The notes under the pieces are model-generated. The model saw nothing but the letters and a program-made list of their open reading frames with translations. It did not search any database and was not told the DNA's origin. This document shows, one piece after another, positions 59,279 to 64,000 of a DNA stretch of 64,000 nt. The stretch covers positions 12,161,163 to 12,225,162 of the forward strand of contig OZ025214.1 of the NCBI GenBank assembly GCA_964019055.1. Reading direction: 5' to 3'. Source of the stretch: Anthopleura xanthogrammica. Its lineage: Eukaryota > Cnidaria > Anthozoa > Actiniaria > Actiniidae. Position 1 is the first letter of the stretch, and each line of letters begins with the position of its first letter. Made by a program: the position numbers and the translations under genes.

Positions 59279-59332
59279 CTACGAGTCAATAACCCATTCG
59301 GCCTTCGGCCTCATGGGCTATTGACTCGTAGA
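59279..59332. repeat. Short GC-rich palindrome
   Basis: CTACGAGTCAATAACCCAT is mirrored by ATGGGCTATTGACTCGTAG around GGCCTTCGGCC. Confidence 0.85.
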
Positions 59333-59544
59333 CCATTCGGACTCGAGGACTAATTGTTAATTATGTTACTTTATTCAGAGCCCTCGAGCATCGGAATCGC
59401 CATCGTCATCTTTAGAATCAATATAACTCGTCAGTAAAATTGGGTTTAACGTTTTCCCATTTCAGTACACTTGCAGAGGACGATTCAAAAAGGTCTATAT
59501 AAGGTCTGAGTTCATGTTGAAAGTATGACCTGACTATTGTTCAA

Positions 59545-59786
59545 CAACTCTTTTTGTTCTGGATCGTAGGTATTGAAGACTCAAATGTAAGTCTAAAAAT
59601 ATCTCTCGAATCGAAGCGCAACAAACAACTCTTTTTGTCCAGGATCGTAGGTATTGAAGACTCAAATGTAAGTCTAAAAATATCTCTCGAATCGAAGCGC
59701 AACAAACAACTCTTTTTGTCCAGGATCGTAGGTATTGAAGACTCAAATGTAAGTCTAAAAATATCTCTCGAATCGAAGCGCAAATA
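59545..59786. repeat. 81-bp tandem repeat, three units
   Basis: Three almost exact 81-bp units (59545, 59626, 59707) start CAACTCTTTTTGTC. They are open in frames on both strands because 81 is divisible by three. The motif is not recognised as protein. Confidence 0.9.
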
Positions 59787-59898
59787 AAAACTTGTAAACA
59801 AGAATAATAATCCAAAATTTCTTTGTTGGTTGGTATCATAATTCAAACATAAATTGTATCCTCAACCATGAATTGACATTTATTTTGCCAAAAGAGCC

Positions 59899-60156
59899 AT
59901 GGGGACGAGGGTTAAAGAGCACCAGGCCTGTGTACGGTTACAGAAGACAGAAAGCTCGGCGCTATCAGAACACGCGCATAAATTTGGACACTCAATAGCC
60001 TGGGATAATGCTAAGATATTGCAGAACGAAGGAAGATGGCACCAGCGAAAATGGGCTGAAGCTTGTTACATCAGCAAAAACAAGAGCGCCATTTTCAATA
60101 GAGACGCTGGTAGAAAGTTACCAGAAAATTATTTAGCTATTGTCAAGGGTAATTAG
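59899..60156 (+). pseudogene. C-terminal GIY-YIG endonuclease fragment of a Penelope-like element
   Basis: Eighty-five codons: RVKEHQACVR, SALSEHAHKFGHSIAW, RWHQRKWAEACYISK, NRDAGRKLPENY. These match the conserved Arg, His and Glu-bearing C-terminal half of GIY-YIG domains in Penelope-like elements. The GIY and YIG strands and the whole reverse transcriptase are missing, so it cannot be an active element. The ATG at 59899 is only the first in-frame Met. Confidence 0.75.
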
Positions 60157-60298
60157 CTTTCTCAATTCTAGAATGCATTCTTTATGTTAGCGCGCGCGCT
60201 CTAAATGTTATACTCGTGAGCGCTTAAAAATGCTTGATTGCGCGATGAGCGTGAGTTAAGCAGTTGATTGTAACTGTCGTTGTTTGTTACATTTAGCC

Positions 60299-60325
60299 CT
60301 GAGGATGGGCAATTAAGCCCGAAAG
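60299..60325 (+). ncRNA. Hammerhead-ribozyme-like core in the Penelope-like 3' region
   Basis: CTGAGGA, then stem GGGC-AATTAA-GCCC, then GAAAG: a full match to the CUGANGA / helix II / GAAA core. It is located where Penelope-like elements are known to carry hammerheads. Activity is not implied. Confidence 0.5.
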
Positions 60326-60379
60326 CTTGGCAAAATAAATGTCAATTCATGGTTGAGGATACAATTTATGTTTGAAGAA

Positions 60380-60385
60380 TAATAA

Positions 60386-60420
<35 letters not shown>

Positions 60421-60435
60421 GCAATAATAATAATC
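60380..60435. repeat. AAT trinucleotide microsatellite
   Basis: AATAAT runs with two interruptions directly after the Penelope-like fragment. From 60436 to 61527 I see no supported gene. Confidence 0.9.
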
Positions 60436-61368
60436 AGTTTATAATTTAATGTCTTACTACGCGCAGTGATCAAATGATTAAAATGCGGTAACCATTTAGC
60501 AAATTTTAGCAAGATATTATAGTGAAGACTAAAACGTGCAAAAATATCGTTATTGTTTAGCCCCTTACTTACAGATCTTTTCGTAGCAAAGTTGGGCAAG
60601 GCCTGTTTTTTTTTTATCAATATAGCACAGATTCCTAGTATGGCTTTGGGTGATGCAATGCGGTTTGTATATATTTTGAACTGCGATCACTGACTTATCG
60701 GAACGAGGCAAGTGGGGATCAATAATCTTTGTACATTTTTTATTTATTAAAAGTTTACTAAAGTACAATAATGTTGTTGTAAATTGTCAAAATATATATT
60801 TGCAATGTTATTTACAGTCATCTTTCATTGAGACTTTCATTGACCTAAATTTTACCCTTAAAATGCAACAGCAAAATGGGGATTTTTCCGAGCAAAGTTC
60901 AAAATCTCATGTTGTTAATTAATATACCTTTTTAGCTTCGTTGTTTGTTGTGCCCGTTTCAGACCATGTGATGCCACTCTTGGGAGTTGATTCTTCAATT
61001 TTTATATTATTTTACAGCGCGACGCGCAAAAGTAGAACCACATTTAATATATTCGCATACTTCTATCCACGGTTTTTTTGCTGCGAAACGAGTTTTTACA
61101 TGCCTTATTTGGTAAAACCAGACAGCTTGGCATCAAATGTGTCTGTTCAAAGTACAAAATCCCGTACATAGAAGAATGCGAATACATTAAATGCGATCCT
61201 ACTTTTGACCAGAGAACCCGGAGTAAAGTTTATATATGTAAACACATAGATTTGACCATGGCATTGTCAAGACTTGGGTCAGGTACTTTAATTTGGTCTA
61301 CAATAATTTCTTACATTTCTTCTTACATTTTTGCAGTGGATTGACAATACATTTTGGGATATTTAAGA

Positions 61369-61374
61369 TTTATT
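61369..61374 (-). terminator. Possible polyadenylation signal of the vanin-like gene
   Basis: AATAAA on the minus strand, about 155 bp after the stop codon at 61528. Confidence 0.4.
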
Positions 61375-61527
61375 CTAAAAAGCTCACTACCTGAACTAAA
61401 ACTGGATATCCTTGTTCTTTGCGTTTCTTGAGCTTTATAGATCAAAGACAACTGATTCAGAATTAATTATATTTCAAAATGTCACCACAAAAGATTGAGT
61501 ATGTGTAATAGATCACTTATAGATATT

Positions 61528-63393
61528 TTAACACTCAAAAAAGGCCAACAGTGTAAGAATGCCAATGAGGATAGCGTTGTTAACCACATGTTGCCCAGAC
61601 GACGGCAAAGGTATCTCGCCGTCATCCAATCCATACACGCGTCCAAAAAGAGCTGCCGTCAAAAGACCTCGGCTCAGCTGATGTTTGGTCTTCAAGTACG
61701 TCACAGGCCTGTCATGGTCCCATTGCCCGGGGAGAAGTGACACACCATCAGCTACAACTTGTGGAAAGACGTAACGGGTATTGAGTTGACTTTTGAGAGT
61801 AAAGGACTCAAAGATGGTACGTGCATTGTATGTGCGTTGTCCACATGTCTTGCGATCCACCTTAAGGCACTTGATCAAGGTGCATATTCGTAGGTAGTAC
61901 TGCCCTTCTTTGGTATGCAGGCCATCAAAAACACCAAATGCATACGTTTCGTCTGCGCGCTTGGTCTTCATCTTGTAATTAAGGGAGCAACAGACCTCAC
62001 TTTTATTATAGCATACATTCAAACTTCCCCCTGATTCTTTCAATTCTTTGAAGAGGAAGATGTCTCCAAACAGGTCAGAATAGAAAGAATCGTCATTATT
62101 GTTCTTGACTTCTTTAATCGTTTCTGTATTTTCTGCAGATGTGTTCTGTAGACTTTCCCTTGGCTTTTTTGACAAGGTGGCAATAGAAAGTGAGCCATTT
62201 TCTGAGAGACTTCTGTAGTAACTTTTCACCCCATTTGGACTGTAAATTCCACTGCCAGTGTTCAGGAATTCCGGCACGTGAGTATTTGCTGCAAGGAAGT
62301 TCACTTGCATTCCACGCGCCCATGACCCGTGGAATCCAATGGCTGCGAAGAGAGGAAGAACATCGAACCAGGCGGTGGGAAAGACGACATGGTCAATCCC
62401 ATGCTCAGTTACTAATGGCACTGCTGGGTTGTGAAAAAGCACATCAAAACATATGAATGTTCCAAATTTTCCAAAGGGTGTGTCAAAAGTAATGAACTCC
62501 GCGGAACGTGGACGGTTGATCACTTTCATCTCCACCATGAAAGGGTGCTGTTTGTGGTACCTAGCTATCAGTTTACCTCTGTTGTCAAATACGACGTTTG
62601 TATTGTACTGGTAGCGTCCATCTTTGGGACAAAATGGGTCGGTTTTGCTGAGACATGGCTTGATGTCTCCCATATTAGCTACAACGTACATATCATACTG
62701 TTTGGCCAGACAACTGAGGCGATACATGATTGGAGTTGAATGGTTTGTCTGTGGGTTTTGGCAAGGATTCCAGGTAATCTTCTTGGGATCAGGAATATTC
62801 TCCAGAAAGGACTTGAAAGATTGGCGTGTGTAGCTGAAACCAGTGAGGCCATACTCGGGGAAGACAATTATGCTCGCATTCTGTTGAACATGAAAAAGAA
62901 GATGATATAAAGGTTGGAGCAAATAATAATCCCCTTTGGGAAAAAAAAGTAACAATACCTTGATTGTATACTACATACTCCTAGAGTGATTTCACTTGGC
63001 CAGTGAAATAATAAAAGTTGTATAATTAGTGAGTAACAGTCAAAGAGAAACAAAGAGAACTCCTGCTCCCAATACTGAACTGCAGCTACTATTACTCCTT
63101 CTGCTGCTACTGCTAACTGTTAACTGCTAACGCTAATGAATATAACTCATGAATACCTTTTGTTTAGCGTTTTGCATCTGAGATTCATAGACATCCATGT
63201 TGCGCATGACAATCGCCACTGCCTTTTGTTTGGACAACACTTCAGTCTTATTTTCTGCTGCAATAAAAACGTGCTCGTACACGGCAGCCACGAACTTGGA
63301 GTCACTGGTAGAGTTGGAAGCAAGGCCCCCCGTGACAAATAAAGACAACAGGAGAAATATAAACTGCAATGCTGGCATCTTGGTCGAATACAA
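61528..63393 (-). CDS. Vanin/biotinidase-like pantetheinase, GPI-anchored
   Basis: Two exons, 63393-63157 and 62880-61528 (phase 0), give 529 residues, close to vertebrate vanins (about 510). The N-terminus is a signal peptide (PALQFIFLLLSLFVTGG). The nitrilase-type catalytic triad is Glu88 (VFPEYG), Lys189 (RYHKQHPF) and Cys223 (GTFICFDVLF), all present. The vanin C-terminal region follows, and the protein ends in a small-residue site and a hydrophobic tail (NNAILIGILTLLAF), a GPI-anchor signal. Vanins hydrolyse pantetheine to pantothenate and cysteamine at the cell surface; biotinidase cleaves biocytin, and sequence alone does not separate the two. The second Met (63378) is also a plausible start. 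Only one intron is needed, fewer than in vertebrates. Confidence 0.88.
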
Positions 63394-63824
63394 AATTTCT
63401 TTTGAAAAAAAATAAAGATATACATAAGAATAACAGGTGCGTAATATTTAATATATGAAAAGAGTATGACTATACTTAAAAGTATTGATTTAATATTTTT
63501 CGACTGCCCTCAACTTAGTGGTAAATAAAATAAAAATATCGACTCCTTGCACGTGACGTCAGAGCATGTCAATTTTGAGAACAACGTGCCTTATGCATTT
63601 TTTTTCGTATTTTCTTTGAATTCCACTTCCCCCCAGCCCTAAAAAGCATTTTCCATGAATGACGTCACGATTTTGGGTCGCTAAGCACCATGGGATTGAA
63701 ATGCGGACAAAGTCAAGCCCATTTTCATATGCGTATACATGTGTTTCCAAAAGTTTCAACTATATTTGTTTTCCTATAAACAACGAGATCTTTGAATGCA
63801 TCTTAATCGTTAACGAAAGAGTAG

Positions 63825-63940
63825 ATGGAGGAGATTTTTTTTGAGGAAGAAGAAGTTCCTGGAGCATATTTAGCAAAAGATCCTGCACAATATTCAGTCG
63901 CAGAAGTGGGAAGATGGCTCGTCGACGAGTGCCATGGACA
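63825..63940 (+). CDS. Possible first exon of a gene running off the window (partial)
   Basis: From ATG at 63825 the frame reads MEEIFFEEEEVPGAYLAKD then a SAP-like stretch (YSVAEVGRWLVDE) and stops being open just after CATGGACA/GTAAGA, a good donor at 63941. The acidic start, a PGAYL-type motif and a W-L helix resemble short leading exons of uncharacterised coral proteins with SAP-like motifs. That family match is from memory, and the rest of the gene is outside the window. Confidence 0.35.
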
Positions 63941-64000
63941 GTAAGAGAGCGGAAAGAATTAGGAACTGATCGACAGAGTTTGTGGCTGTATTGAGATTAA

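Larger units (their letters stand above)
59842..60376 (+). mobile_element. Truncated Penelope-like element in a 49-bp perfect inverted repeat
   Basis: The 49 bp at 59842-59890 are exactly the reverse complement of 60328-60376. Between them are the C-terminal half of a GIY-YIG nuclease (59899-60156) and a hammerhead-like core (60299-60325). Penelope-like elements are known to carry GIY-YIG domains, hammerhead motifs and inverted terminal arrangements. Confidence 0.75.

Noticed and set aside
60941..61344. Two overlapping plus-strand frames (76 and 88 codons), the second with several cysteines
   Set aside because: No signal peptide, clear splice sites or family match. Could be an exon of an unknown gene but not supportable.
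62190..62867. Plus-strand and alternate minus frames inside the vanin-like exon
   Set aside because: Shadows of the vanin-like coding sequence, which carries the full catalytic triad.

Overview
The window is eukaryotic DNA: spliced genes with GT-AG introns, AT-rich spacers, many minisatellites, fold-back elements and retroelement debris. Two small genes encode six-cysteine peptides of the sea-anemone BDS/APETx type, and the PARP14-like, pantetheinase-like and chymotrypsin-like genes fit an anthozoan cnidarian, probably a stony coral or close relative. The species cannot be read from the sequence.

Layout. (1) 1-34.4 kb holds a direct segmental duplication carrying two PARP14-like ADP-ribosyltransferase genes on the + strand: copy A (3.9-18.7 kb) and copy B (23.1-34.4 kb). 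Both have seven coding exons with the same splice phases (1,1,0,0,1,1). Copy B reads as an intact 1798-residue protein: CUE-like domains, RRMs, a KH-like array, two macrodomains, a KH-like segment and an ART domain. Copy A has lost one CUE, most of the KH array and a macrodomain loop. It has gained a 34-unit, 36-bp coding minisatellite and a 7.1-kb DNA transposon in intron 4. (2) That transposon (7517-14646) has terminal inverted repeats, a TAG target duplication and a decayed gene whose C-terminal half looks like a FEN1/XPG nuclease, so it is probably Academ-like. (3) 35.3-51.9 kb is a large, interrupted inverted duplication with a two-exon BDS/APETx-like peptide gene at each outer end (minus at 35.6-36.2, plus at 50.4-51.6) and a third, dead promoter copy at 40.9-41.1. 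Its arms hold repeated modules with hammerhead-ribozyme-like cores, MITEs, and Penelope-like and LINE reverse-transcriptase fragments. (4) 52.9-54.7 kb is a truncated Ty3/gypsy-type 3' end plus fold-back elements. (5) 55.3-58.2 kb is a four-exon secreted S1A serine protease. (6) 59.5-60.4 kb has an 81-bp triplication and a Penelope-like fragment inside a perfect 49-bp inverted repeat. (7) 61.5-63.4 kb (minus) is a two-exon, GPI-anchored vanin/pantetheinase-like gene. (8) The last 180 bases begin another possible gene.

Together the genes look like a host-interface region: ADP-ribosylation (PARP14 relatives are antiviral factors in vertebrates), disulfide-rich peptides, a secreted protease and a cell-surface pantetheinase. 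There is no operon-like coupling. The common theme is recent duplication followed by fast divergence. All exon models are read by eye from ORFs and splice motifs, and none is supported here by transcripts.
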